A DNA stretch of 64,000 bases, taken from contig NZ_CANPVT010000002.1 of NCBI RefSeq assembly GCF_947581735.1, positions 248,001 to 312,000 on the forward strand. The letters run 5' to 3'. The notes under the pieces are model-generated. The model made no database searches, had not been told where the DNA came from, and saw nothing but the letters and a program-made list of their open reading frames with translations. The position numbers were made by a program, and so were the translations under genes. Shown one piece after another: positions 45,109 to 53,454 of this stretch; the first letter of the stretch is position 1; each line of letters starts with the position of its first letter. The stretch is from Candidatus Palauibacter soopunensis (GTDB lineage: Bacteria; Gemmatimonadota; Gemmatimonadetes; Palauibacterales; Palauibacteraceae).

Positions 45109-45642
45109 ATGCAAGCTCGACCCCTCGCGACGGAGCGCCCCATCCCGGAGGGTTGGGAGCCGGACCTCCACGCGACCCTTCTCTTCATCGTGCGGGGAGA
45201 CGAGATCCTCCTCATCCACAAGAAGCGCGGCCTCGGCGCCGGCAAGCTGAACGGGGCCGGGGGCAAGGTCGAACCCGGCGAGAGCACGCTGGAGGCCGCG
45301 ATGCGGGAATTTGAGGAGGAGCTGCGCGCGCGGCCCGTGGCGCCGCGAAAGGTCGGCGAGGTGGCGTTCGAGGTGCTGAGCGGCATGTCGATCCTGATCC
45401 ACGTGTTCCGGGCGGACGCCCTCGTGGGAAAGCCGGTCGAGACGAGCGAGGCCACCCCCATGTGGACGCCCGTCGACGACATCCCGTACGACCGGATGTG
45501 GGAAGACGACCGCCACTGGCTGCCGCACGTCATCGAGAACCGCCCGTTCGAGGCCTACGCCCGTTTCCAGGGCGACGACATGGTGCACTGCCGCGTGGTC
45601 CTTTTCGCCGAAAACGAACGCTTGCCCTGGAAGTTGCCCTGA
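45109..45642 (+). CDS. Nudix hydrolase, MutT/MTH1-like
   Basis: A 177-residue Nudix hydrolase. The Nudix box GGKVEPGESTLEAAMREFEEEL is complete, and the preceding KLNGAGGKV resembles MTH1 rather than classical MutT. MTH1-type enzymes hydrolyse oxidised purine nucleoside triphosphates. ATG 45109 is supported by AAGGA about 8 bases upstream; an in-frame ATG at 45076 would add 11 residues. It is cytoplasmic, with no signal peptide. It follows the YtcJ-like gene on the same strand and ends before a hairpin that separates it from convergent htpX. Confidence 0.86.
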   Translation: MQARPLATERPIPEGWEPDLHATLLFIVRGDEILLIHKKRGLGAGKLNGAGGKVEPGESTLEAAMREFEEELRARPVAPRKVGEVAFEVLSGMSILIHVFRADALVGKPVETSEATPMWTPVDDIPYDRMWEDDRHWLPHVIENRPFEAYARFQGDDMVHCRVVLFAENERLPWKLP

Positions 45643-45662
45643 AGCACCCGCAGCGACCCCGC

Positions 45663-45680
45663 GCCGGGACGAAACCCGGC
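45663..45680. terminator. Hairpin between convergent Nudix and htpX genes
   Basis: gccggg and cccggc form a perfect 6-bp stem around an acgaaa loop, inside the 64-base convergent gap. It is short, with no T-run. Confidence 0.4.
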
Positions 45681-45706
45681 CCCGCTTGGCGCCGCGCTGC
45701 CGCCGT

Positions 45707-46546
45707 CTACGTCCGGCCGGCCTGGGCTCTCAGGGCGGCGACCCGCTCCTCTGTTGGCGGGTGGGTGGTGAAGAGGGATGTGAGACCCCGGCGTCGTCCC
45801 GCGAAGGGGTTCACGATCGCGAGCGAGGCGCCGGCCGGGTTCACGTTCATCGGGATGCGACGGGCACCGGACTCGAGGCGCTTCAGCGCGCCGGCCAGAC
45901 CCATGGGGTCGCCCGTGATCTCGCCCCCGGTGCGGTCGGCCTGAAACTCGTTGCGGCGGCTGATCGCCATCTGGATGATGACGGCGGCGAGCGGGGCGAC
46001 GATGGCCATGACCAGCATGCCGAGCGGGTTGTCGCCGTCGTCGCGGCCCCCGCCGAAGATGAAGCCCCAGCGGGCGATCGAGGCGATCATCGCGATGGCG
46101 CCGGCCATCGTCGCCGCGACCGTGCCCACGAGCATGTGCCGGTGCTTGATGTGAGCGAGTTCGTGTGCGATCACGCCGTCCAGTTCCCGGGCCGGCAGCG
46201 CACGCAGGATCCCCTGCGTGAAGCAGACCACGGCGTGCTCCGGATTGCGGCCCGTGGCGAACGCGTTCGGCTGCGGCTGCGGCGAGACGGCCACGACCGG
46301 CGCGGGCAGGCCCGCCCGCTTCCGTAGCCGCTCCACCCGGTCGTAGAGGTCCGGCGCCTGCGCCCGGTCCACGACCTGCGCCCGGTACATGCGCAGCACC
46401 ACCCGGTCGCTGAACCAGTACATCCCGAAGTTCATGGCCGCCGACAGCACCAGGAACAGAACGGCGCCCTGCTGCCCGAACAGCATCTGGCCGGCGAACA
46501 CCAGGAGAAACGTCAGGCCCAGCATGAGGCCGAAAACTCTGAACAT
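45707..46546 (-). CDS. htpX: HtpX-family membrane zinc protease (M48)
   Basis: A 279-residue integral membrane metalloprotease involved in membrane-protein quality control. There are two N-terminal TMs (about 5-25 and 28-48), the zinc motif HELAH (H128, E129, H132) in VIAHELAHIKHRH, a further hydrophobic pair at about 140-195, and NEFQADRTGGEIT carrying the third zinc ligand. The C-terminal LFTTHPPTEERVAAL is the HtpX signature end. Length fits the family. GAGAGGG upstream of ATG 46546 is a good ribosome site. It lies 80 bases downstream of the Dph6-like gene on the same strand. Confidence 0.92.
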   Translation of the reverse strand: MFRVFGLMLGLTFLLVFAGQMLFGQQGAVLFLVLSAAMNFGMYWFSDRVVLRMYRAQVVDRAQAPDLYDRVERLRKRAGLPAPVVAVSPQPQPNAFATGRNPEHAVVCFTQGILRALPARELDGVIAHELAHIKHRHMLVGTVAATMAGAIAMIASIARWGFIFGGGRDDGDNPLGMLVMAIVAPLAAVIIQMAISRRNEFQADRTGGEITGDPMGLAGALKRLESGARRIPMNVNPAGASLAIVNPFAGRRRGLTSLFTTHPPTEERVAALRAQAGRT

Positions 46547-46626
46547 CAGCGAACCCTCTCTATCTCACGCTCCGGACCGACTCGTCCGTCGCTCGTGGTA
46601 CTCCTACACCCGGGACGCCAAGTGGG

Positions 46627-47298
46627 TCACGCGTCCGCCGCGAGCAGGTCGCAGAAGACGAAGCCGTCCCGTTCGACCACCTCACCGCGCGCGACCGGGA
46701 TCGGTCGGGGCAGGATCGGGCCGTCCCACACGAAGGTATGGAACTCTCCGTTCTCTCCGCATGGATCCACGTCCTCCGGAAGGTCGGCGACGAACGACGC
46801 GTCGAAGGCGCGGCCCGCGAAGGAGGCGTCCAGCACCGCCGGGTTGATGCACACCGCGACGGCCTCGAACCCATCCCGGATGAAGGAACGCGCGAGCGCG
46901 GCGGTGGGTTGCTTCCAGATCGGGAACAGACATTCCAGCCCGGAGGCTGCGAGTTGCCGTTCGCGGTATTCGCGAAGGTCCTCCAGGAAGATGTCTCCGA
47001 ACGCCACGCGACGGATTCCGTCCTCGTAGACGCGGTCGAACGCCTCTCCCATGGCGCGTTCGTAGATCTCGTTGGAGGACTGCGGGGGGACGACGACCTC
47101 CACCAGCGGGACGCCCATGGCCGCCGCCTGGTCGCGCACGAGCGCGCGTCGCACGCCGTGCATGCTCACCCGGTCGTAGGCGTCGGTCACGGTCGTGATC
47201 AGGGTCTCGACGGTGTAGGTCCCGGACTGCCGGAGCGCGTGCAGGGCCAGGGCGCTGTCCTTGCCGCCGCTGAAGCACATCGCGATCCGTCCCTTCAC
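46627..47298 (-). CDS. DUF71/Dph6-like PP-loop ATP pyrophosphatase
   Basis: A 223-residue adenine-nucleotide alpha hydrolase. The PP-loop SGGKDSALALHAL is at about residues 10-22, followed by FGDIFLEDLREYRE and LFPIWKQPT, typical of the DUF71 (MJ0570) family. In eukaryotes and archaea this family amidates diphthine; bacteria lack diphthamide, so the bacterial members have another, unknown amidation or ligation role. The start is GTG 47298, 19 bases after the stop of the multi-domain membrane protein. It may be co-transcribed with the two membrane genes upstream and htpX downstream. Confidence 0.8.
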   Translation of the reverse strand: MKGRIAMCFSGGKDSALALHALRQSGTYTVETLITTVTDAYDRVSMHGVRRALVRDQAAAMGVPLVEVVVPPQSSNEIYERAMGEAFDRVYEDGIRRVAFGDIFLEDLREYRERQLAASGLECLFPIWKQPTAALARSFIRDGFEAVAVCINPAVLDASFAGRAFDASFVADLPEDVDPCGENGEFHTFVWDGPILPRPIPVARGEVVERDGFVFCDLLAADA

Positions 47299-47317
47299 CC
47301 GACGCTCACCCCAGCGG

Positions 47318-48820
47318 TCACTCCAGGACCGTCGCCTGGAACGCCCCCGTGAGGACACGGCCCTCGCGTTTCACCTGCACCCAGATCGTGTACTCGCCCG
47401 GCTGCGGGAACGCGAACGGAAACTCGACCACGCCGGCGGGAGCATCCGTCCCGCCGCCCGCCATCGGCGACCCGTCAGGCGCGAGCACCGAAAGCGACCC
47501 CATCGAGATCGTGCCCGCGGGATGCAGGTGCACGAACACGGCCCCGTCGTCCCGCGTGAGCGCGGCGTGGCTGAGCATTCCCATGTAGGGCTCCAGCTCG
47601 GCCGGCTTCTCGTCCGGATCCCAGAGCCTGAAAGTGAGAACCGTCTCCTCGTCGACGCGAAGTTCCTGATCCCCCTGCCATTCGAGGATCGAACCGTCGT
47701 CCAGTCGCGTCTCCGAGCCCGGCCCGGAGAGGGCGACGGGAACGCCCGTCCATGCCGAGTCGTCCGGGTCGCGCGGCAAGCCCGCTGCCTCCTCCGAAAC
47801 CCCGAGCGCCGCCGCGTCCACGGTGATCGTGTCGACGACCGTCTGCGCGAAGCCGGACTCCTGCACGATGTCGCCGTAGATGCGGTACTCGCCCGGCGGC
47901 AGGTCCGGCCACGGGACGCGGAAGGTGGACGAGTCCACTGGGACGGGGTGCACGTGCGCGAACGCGTCCATGCCCGGCGCGCCGACCACGAACATGTGCA
48001 TGAGCTTGCCGTGGTCCGGCACGAGCGGGCTCCAGTCCCGGCCCCGCCAGCCGGGATCCGTGATCGCGATCTCGAGCGCGGGCGTCCCTCCGTCGCGCAC
48101 GATCGCGCCCTCCACGGCGAGGCGCTCGAAGATCCCGCTGCGGACCTCCCGGTCGACGGCTGCCCACCACGCGTTCCCCACGTAGACGAGGCCCGCCATC
48201 CCCACGGCGGTGAGGGCCATGGCGAGCCGGGCGCGGCGACGCTGCCGGGAGCCCACCGCCTCACCGGCCGGGATCTGGCTCTCGCGCACCGCGGCCCCCG
48301 TAATCGACACGACGCCGGCGACGAGAAGGAGCCCCAGCGCGGCGAGGATCCACCCGAGCCCCGGCGGCAGGTCGCGCACGCCGAGCATGACCGAGGTCAC
48401 CGGAACGGAGACCTGGCCGCTCCCGCGGCTCCCCTCCACCGCGACCTCGACCCGGTACGCGCCCACCGTCATGAGCCACAGTTCGGCTGCGTAGAGTTCG
48501 GGGTCGCCCGCCACGGGCACGGCCTCGTCGGGGGGCGGTGCCCCGCCTTCCGGGGACGCGTCCCAGCGGACGGGGCGCACGGTCACGAGATCCGCCCCGC
48601 CCCCCGACACGCGGACGGAGATCTCCGCCAGCCCCGGAATGACCTCGGGGGGACGGATGACGACGGACACGGAGTAGGGGCCCGCCTCGCCCGAGAAGAA
48701 CACGTTGTTGCTCCCGACATGCCCCGTCGCCACGACGTACAGCCCGACGACGAACGCCGCCGCCCGCGTCAGCCGAACAGCCCCACCGCGCATCGGCCGG
48801 GCGGACCGGCTGCACCTCAC
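47318..48820 (-). CDS. Membrane-anchored multi-domain protein with His-rich beta domains
   Basis: A 500-residue protein I do not recognise by name. After an N-terminal hydrophobic segment (about 19-35) comes a YtkA/CopC-like beta domain (about 40-150), a membrane pair (about 155-175 and 205-225), then two extracytoplasmic beta domains. The last part contains HGKLMHMFVV, AFAHVHPVP and MLSHAALT..GAVFVHLHPAG, clusters of His and Met reminiscent of copper- or other metal-binding sites. GTG 48820 overlaps the stop of the upstream membrane protein (GTGA), so both are translated together and probably act as a complex. A metal-handling role is inference. Confidence 0.65.
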   Translation of the reverse strand: MRCSRSARPMRGGAVRLTRAAAFVVGLYVVATGHVGSNNVFFSGEAGPYSVSVVIRPPEVIPGLAEISVRVSGGGADLVTVRPVRWDASPEGGAPPPDEAVPVAGDPELYAAELWLMTVGAYRVEVAVEGSRGSGQVSVPVTSVMLGVRDLPPGLGWILAALGLLLVAGVVSITGAAVRESQIPAGEAVGSRQRRRARLAMALTAVGMAGLVYVGNAWWAAVDREVRSGIFERLAVEGAIVRDGGTPALEIAITDPGWRGRDWSPLVPDHGKLMHMFVVGAPGMDAFAHVHPVPVDSSTFRVPWPDLPPGEYRIYGDIVQESGFAQTVVDTITVDAAALGVSEEAAGLPRDPDDSAWTGVPVALSGPGSETRLDDGSILEWQGDQELRVDEETVLTFRLWDPDEKPAELEPYMGMLSHAALTRDDGAVFVHLHPAGTISMGSLSVLAPDGSPMAGGGTDAPAGVVEFPFAFPQPGEYTIWVQVKREGRVLTGAFQATVLE

Positions 48821-50037
48821 CGGCGGACGCGCAGCCACCAGTTCCCCAGCCACAGGCCCGAGCGGGCCGAGACGAACGCGACCGGCAGCGCCCACCACGC
48901 CGCGGCCAGGAAGCCCGCGGCCGAGAACTCGCCCCCGAGGAACTGGCCGCCGTGCCAGAACACGTCCTCCCAGGCGCCCGGCGCGGCCGTGTAGCCCCAC
49001 GTGTTGCCCTGGAAGAAGTAGTTCCGCGCCCCCTCCGAGAGCATGAAGTCGGCGAAGAACCACTGGATTACGCCGAAGATGCCCACGAAGGCGACGCCGC
49101 CCACGGCCGCGATCCGCCAGTCGGCCGAGGCCCGGTCGGGCGCCTCTCCCGGCGCCGAATGCCGCCGCAGCAGGAGGTCGATCGCGATCGCCGGCACGAA
49201 CAGGAGGAGCGGAAACTCCGGCGCCACCATGTGGGTGACCGGGCGGAGAATCGGCGCCAGCATCGGCTCCGCCGGAAAGAGCGGCAGCACCCACATCATC
49301 GCCAGCGAAACCGCCGTATAGAGCAGCGTCGCGCACGTCGCGGGCCAGCGCATCTGCCCGGCCCGGCCGATGGCGAAGAGAAGGACGGGGAAGAGCGCCG
49401 CCATGATGAGGTGGAACGTCGCCCCGTGCATCTGGTTGGGGAACGTGTACTCCATGAGCAGCACGGAGAGCGACAGGATCAGCATCGCGGCGCTGAACAC
49501 GTACGCCCACGCGAGCTTGCGCCGGCCCGTCTCCGACGCGCGGTTGTGCCACGACAGCGCCATCAGCAGGGCGCCGACCTGGATCGCGTAGATTCCAAGC
49601 GCGAGGACGACGTGGGGCGGGCTCAGGATCTCGACATCGAGCCCGTACGCGTTGTGCCACCAGTCGTCGAGCGGCGCGGACGCGAGCATGGCGATCGCGC
49701 CCCAGATCGCCACCCAGGCCCCGAGCGGCGCCCGGAACCCCCACAACCGCACGGAACGCCCCACTTCCCCGTCCGTCCCGGAGAACGTCGTCTTGAGCGC
49801 GAGCCACCCGCACGACAGCCCCGCCGCCAGCCCGCCCGCGTAGACCAGAATATGAGCGGGCGTGAAGAGCGTGTCCCGACCGATCGTCCGATGCCAGGAG
49901 ATGTCCCACGTGATGCCCACGATCACGGCCGCCGACGCGAACAGGACCGCGCTCAGATACCACGGGATGCTGTCCGCCGACTCCGCCGCGCCCTCGCGTT
50001 CCGCGAAGACCGAGGCCGGTGCCACCGTCGATTCCAT
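48817..50037 (-). CDS. Conserved polytopic membrane protein, function unknown
   Basis: A 406-residue inner-membrane protein with about ten hydrophobic segments. Notable conserved-looking features are WDISWHRTIGRDTLFTPAHILVY near the N-terminus, DDWWHNAYGLDVEILSPPH and FPNQMHGATFHLIM: histidines near the membrane faces that could bind heme or metal. It is coupled by a GTGA overlap to the His-rich multi-domain protein that follows. I do not recognise the family with confidence. The 108-base gap to the divergent serine hydrolase gene should hold its promoter. Confidence 0.6.
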   Translation of the reverse strand: MESTVAPASVFAEREGAAESADSIPWYLSAVLFASAAVIVGITWDISWHRTIGRDTLFTPAHILVYAGGLAAGLSCGWLALKTTFSGTDGEVGRSVRLWGFRAPLGAWVAIWGAIAMLASAPLDDWWHNAYGLDVEILSPPHVVLALGIYAIQVGALLMALSWHNRASETGRRKLAWAYVFSAAMLILSLSVLLMEYTFPNQMHGATFHLIMAALFPVLLFAIGRAGQMRWPATCATLLYTAVSLAMMWVLPLFPAEPMLAPILRPVTHMVAPEFPLLLFVPAIAIDLLLRRHSAPGEAPDRASADWRIAAVGGVAFVGIFGVIQWFFADFMLSEGARNYFFQGNTWGYTAAPGAWEDVFWHGGQFLGGEFSAAGFLAAAWWALPVAFVSARSGLWLGNWWLRVRR

Positions 50038-50145
50038 CGAAATCCTCTCTCCGGCGCCTCGCGGATCACGAACGCCGAGCTATCGACACGTTTACGCTGC
50101 CGTCCGAAGATAGGTCTGGTTCAACCGAGATGCAGGAGATTCAAC

Positions 50146-51585
50146 GTGAGACTGGAGAGATTTGCGGTCCTCGCACTTGGGGTCGCCGGTTGTGCCGGGC
50201 CAGACCCGGCGTCGGACCCCGCCGCCCCCGATTCGTCCCCTGCCTCCCTGGCGCCGGACCAGATCGACGCGATTCACGCGATCGCCTCCGCGCCGATCGA
50301 GGCGGGCCGCACCGCCGGCATGTCGATCGCGGTCGTGCGGGGGACGGACACGCTCCTGATCGAGGAGTTCGGTCACGCCGACCTCGAACTCGGCGTGCTC
50401 ACGCCGCCGGACGCCGTCTACGAGGTCGGATCCGTGACCAAGCAGTTCACCGCGGCGGCCGTCCTCCTCCTGCAGGAGGAAGGGAAGCTCTCCCTCGACG
50501 ACCCGCTCACGAGGTGGCTGCCCGACTACCCCCTCGGCGACCGGACCGTCACCGTCCGCCGACTCCTCGACCACACGTCGGGCATCAAGGGCTACACCGA
50601 GATGGAGCACCTCTGGGTCGAACTCGCCCCCCTCGACCTGCCGCGCGACACCCTCGTCACGCTCTTCGCCGCCGAGCCGTTCGAGTTCGAACCCGGCACG
50701 GCGATGACGTACAACAACTCGGGCTACTTCCTCGCCGGACTCGTCATCGAGGCGGCGAGCGGGATGAGCTACGAAGCCTTCGTCGAGGAGCGACTCTTCG
50801 GCGAGGCCGGGATGGAGAACTCCCGCTACTGCCACAAGGACGAACTCACCCCGAACCGCGCGAAGGGATACGAGCCGGGGGACGACGGGCTGCACCCCGC
50901 CCCGTACCTGGACCACCAGTGGCCCTACGCCGCGGGATCGCTCTGCTCCACGGTGCGCGACCTCGTCGCCTGGAATCAGGCCCTCCACGGAGACGGCGAG
51001 GGTGGCGAGATCCTGAGCCCGGAGAGCTACCGGCTGATGATCACGCCGGAGCCCCTGCTCGACGGCACCGACCTGCGCTACGCGAAGGGCCTTTCGGTCA
51101 CGGATCGGGACGGGACCCCGCGGATCGGGCACGGCGGCGGGATCTTCGGCTACGTCTCCGACCTCCGCTACGTCCCGTCCGAGGACCTGTCCATCGCCGT
51201 GCTCATCAACACGGCCGGTGGTGCCTCCTCCGGCGGGATCGCGGGCCGGATCGAAGATGTCGTGCTCGGGGAACTCGCCGAGCCCGCCGCGACTCCCTTC
51301 GAAGGCGATCCCTCGCCCTACGCCGGCCGCTACGAAGGCCCCGCCCGGGGCCAGCGCATCACAGCGACCGTGGCGGCGGAAGACGGACAACTGACGATCG
51401 CCACGGGAGGCGGCGACCCGGCCACCCTCTCGTGGCTGGGCGGCGACGAGTTCGCCGCTGGGCGGACCCTCTACAGCTTCATCCGCGGAAGCGATTCCGA
51501 AGGCGCCGCCGGCGGGGCCTCCTTCGATGAACTTCGGATGGACGTCGTATCGGGACACTTCGTCCTGCGGAGGGTGACGCCATGA
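50146..51585 (+). CDS. Serine hydrolase lipoprotein (beta-lactamase/PBP class C family)
   Basis: A 479-residue exported hydrolase. The signal ends at a lipobox VAGC. The catalytic set is complete: SxxK in SVTKQ (S96, K99), YxN in YNNSGY (Y189, N191) and a C-terminal HGGG. A small beta domain (about 370-475) follows, as in D-aminopeptidases and esterases of family S12. It may hydrolyse D-amino-acid peptides or esters; a true antibiotic-resistance role is unlikely for this subgroup. GTG 50146 has GGAG 9 bases upstream and gives a clean lipoprotein signal. The stop overlaps the DUF885 gene (ATGA). Confidence 0.85.
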   Translation: MRLERFAVLALGVAGCAGPDPASDPAAPDSSPASLAPDQIDAIHAIASAPIEAGRTAGMSIAVVRGTDTLLIEEFGHADLELGVLTPPDAVYEVGSVTKQFTAAAVLLLQEEGKLSLDDPLTRWLPDYPLGDRTVTVRRLLDHTSGIKGYTEMEHLWVELAPLDLPRDTLVTLFAAEPFEFEPGTAMTYNNSGYFLAGLVIEAASGMSYEAFVEERLFGEAGMENSRYCHKDELTPNRAKGYEPGDDGLHPAPYLDHQWPYAAGSLCSTVRDLVAWNQALHGDGEGGEILSPESYRLMITPEPLLDGTDLRYAKGLSVTDRDGTPRIGHGGGIFGYVSDLRYVPSEDLSIAVLINTAGGASSGGIAGRIEDVVLGELAEPAATPFEGDPSPYAGRYEGPARGQRITATVAAEDGQLTIATGGGDPATLSWLGGDEFAAGRTLYSFIRGSDSEGAAGGASFDELRMDVVSGHFVLRRVTP

Positions 51586-53435
51586 CCGATCCACGAAACC
51601 TCGCTCGCAGCGCGGGACGCGTTCTCACCGGAGGACCGATCCTCGCCGTCGCCGTTCTCGCCGCCATGTCGGCCCCCTTCGCCACGTCCGCTGCGGCGCA
51701 GGACCTGGCTCCGCTCGTCGGCGCGCAGACGAGCGAACTCGCGGCCGTCGTCGAACGCTACAGCACCGACCGGACCGCGCTCGGTCGCCGCTGGAACGTC
51801 TCCTACTCGTCCGAGCGCAACGCGCGCTTCCGCGACTTCTTTTCGGGCTGGCAGCGGGAGATCGACGCGCTCGACTTCGAGGCGCTGAGCCTCGAGGGGC
51901 GCGTGGACTACGTCCTCCTCCTCAACGAACTGCGCTACCAACTCGACCTCCTGACGCGCGAGGCGGGGCTCGCCACCGAGATGGACGGGTTCATCTCCTT
52001 CACCTCGCTCATCGTGGATCTGGAGGAACGCCGGCGCCGCCGGGAGCCCGTGGAGTCGGAGTCCGCCGCGGCCCGTCTCGCGGAACTTCCGGCCGAGATC
52101 GAGGCCGCCCGCGCCGAGGTCGAGGCCCGGCTCGAAAGCGGAGAAGACGTGTCCCGGATCGTCGCGCTGCGGGCGGTCACGGCGCTGGCCGAGCGCACGC
52201 GCCTCCTCGAGGACTGGTACGAGCACTACGCCGACTACGACCCCGTCTTCACCTGGTGGAACGAGGATCCGTACACCCGCGCGAAGACCGCGCTGGACGG
52301 CTACGCGACCTTCCTCCGCGAGACCGTGATCGGCTACCGGGCGGGCGAGGACGAACCGATCGTCGGCGACCCGATCGGGGCGGAGGGGCTCGCCGCGGAC
52401 CTGCGCCACGAGATGATCCCGTACAGCCCCGAGGAACTGATCGCGATCGCCGAGCGGGAGTACGCCTGGTGCGAGGCGCGCATGATCGAGGCGTCGCGCG
52501 AACTCGGCTACGGCGACGACTGGCGGGCGGCGCTGGAGTACGTGAAGACGCTGCACCGCGACCCCGGCGACCAGCCGCAGATGATCCGCGAACTCGCCGA
52601 TGAGGCGCTCGCCTTCGTCACCGAGCGCGACCTCGTCACCGTCCCCCCGCTTGCGGACGAGATCTGGCGCATCGAGATGATGTCCCCGGAGCGGCAGAGG
52701 GTGTCCCCTTTCTTCCTCGGCGGGGAGGTGATCTAGGTCTCCTTCCCCACGGACGGCATGGAGCACGAGTACAAGCTCATGAGCATGCGGGGGAACAACG
52801 AACACTTCTCCCGCGCGACCGTCCACCACGAACTCATTCCGGGGCACCACCTGCAGGGGTTCATGACGAGCCGCTTCAACTCGCACCGCAGGGCGTTCTC
52901 CACGCCGTTCTGGGGCGAGGGGTGGGCGCTCTACTGGGAGATGCTGCTCTGGGATCTCGGCTTCCCGTCGACCGCCGAGGACCGGATCGGGATGCTGTTC
53001 TGGCGCATGCACCGCACGGCCCGGATCATCTTCTCCCTCTCCTTCCACCTCGAGCGCATGACCCCGCAGGAGGCGATCGACTTCCTCGTGGAGCGGGTGG
53101 GGCACGAACGGGCCAACGCGGAGGCGGAGGTGCGGCGGAGCTTCAACGGCTCCTACTCGCCGCTGTACCAGGTCGCCTACATGATCGGCGGGCTCCAGAT
53201 CCGGGCCCTGCACGAACAGCTCGTGCAGTCGGGGGAGATGACGAACCGCGCCTTCCACGACGCGATCCTCAAGGGTGGCCGGATGCCGGTGGAGATGGTG
53301 CGCGCGCGCCTGCTCGGCGAGGCGCCGCCGAAGGACTTCGAGTCGGAGTGGCGCTTCGAGGGCGACCCGCTACGCCGCACGACCTCGGAGGAGCCGACCT
53401 CGAGCGGACCGAACCCGCGGGAGACCGCACACTGA
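51582..53435 (+). pseudogene. DUF885 metallopeptidase-like protein interrupted by an in-frame amber codon
   Basis: A 618-codon reading frame broken once, by TAG at 52734-52736 (codon 385); both halves are in the same frame. The first half has a signal peptide (VLAAMSAPFATSAAAQ) and the helical N-terminal region; the second half holds the zinc motif HHELIPGHH (H416, E417, H422) and the conserved C-terminus. Homologues read through this point as FLGGEVI-x-VSFPTD, where x is commonly Gln, so CAG to TAG is a likely single change. An ATG at 52758 could restart translation but would leave the halves separate. The gene overlaps the serine hydrolase stop. Either a recent nonsense mutation, an assembly error, or readthrough. 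Confidence 0.82.
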
Positions 53436-53454
53436 CGCGCTGAAAGGACGACCC

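Noticed and set aside
50146-51585. Beta-lactamase resistance gene
   Set aside because: SxxK, YxN and HGG motifs are shared by S12 peptidases and esterases; C-terminal extra domain and context point to peptide hydrolysis.
51582-53435. Frameshift in the DUF885 gene
   Set aside because: Both halves are in the same frame; only a TAG codon separates them.
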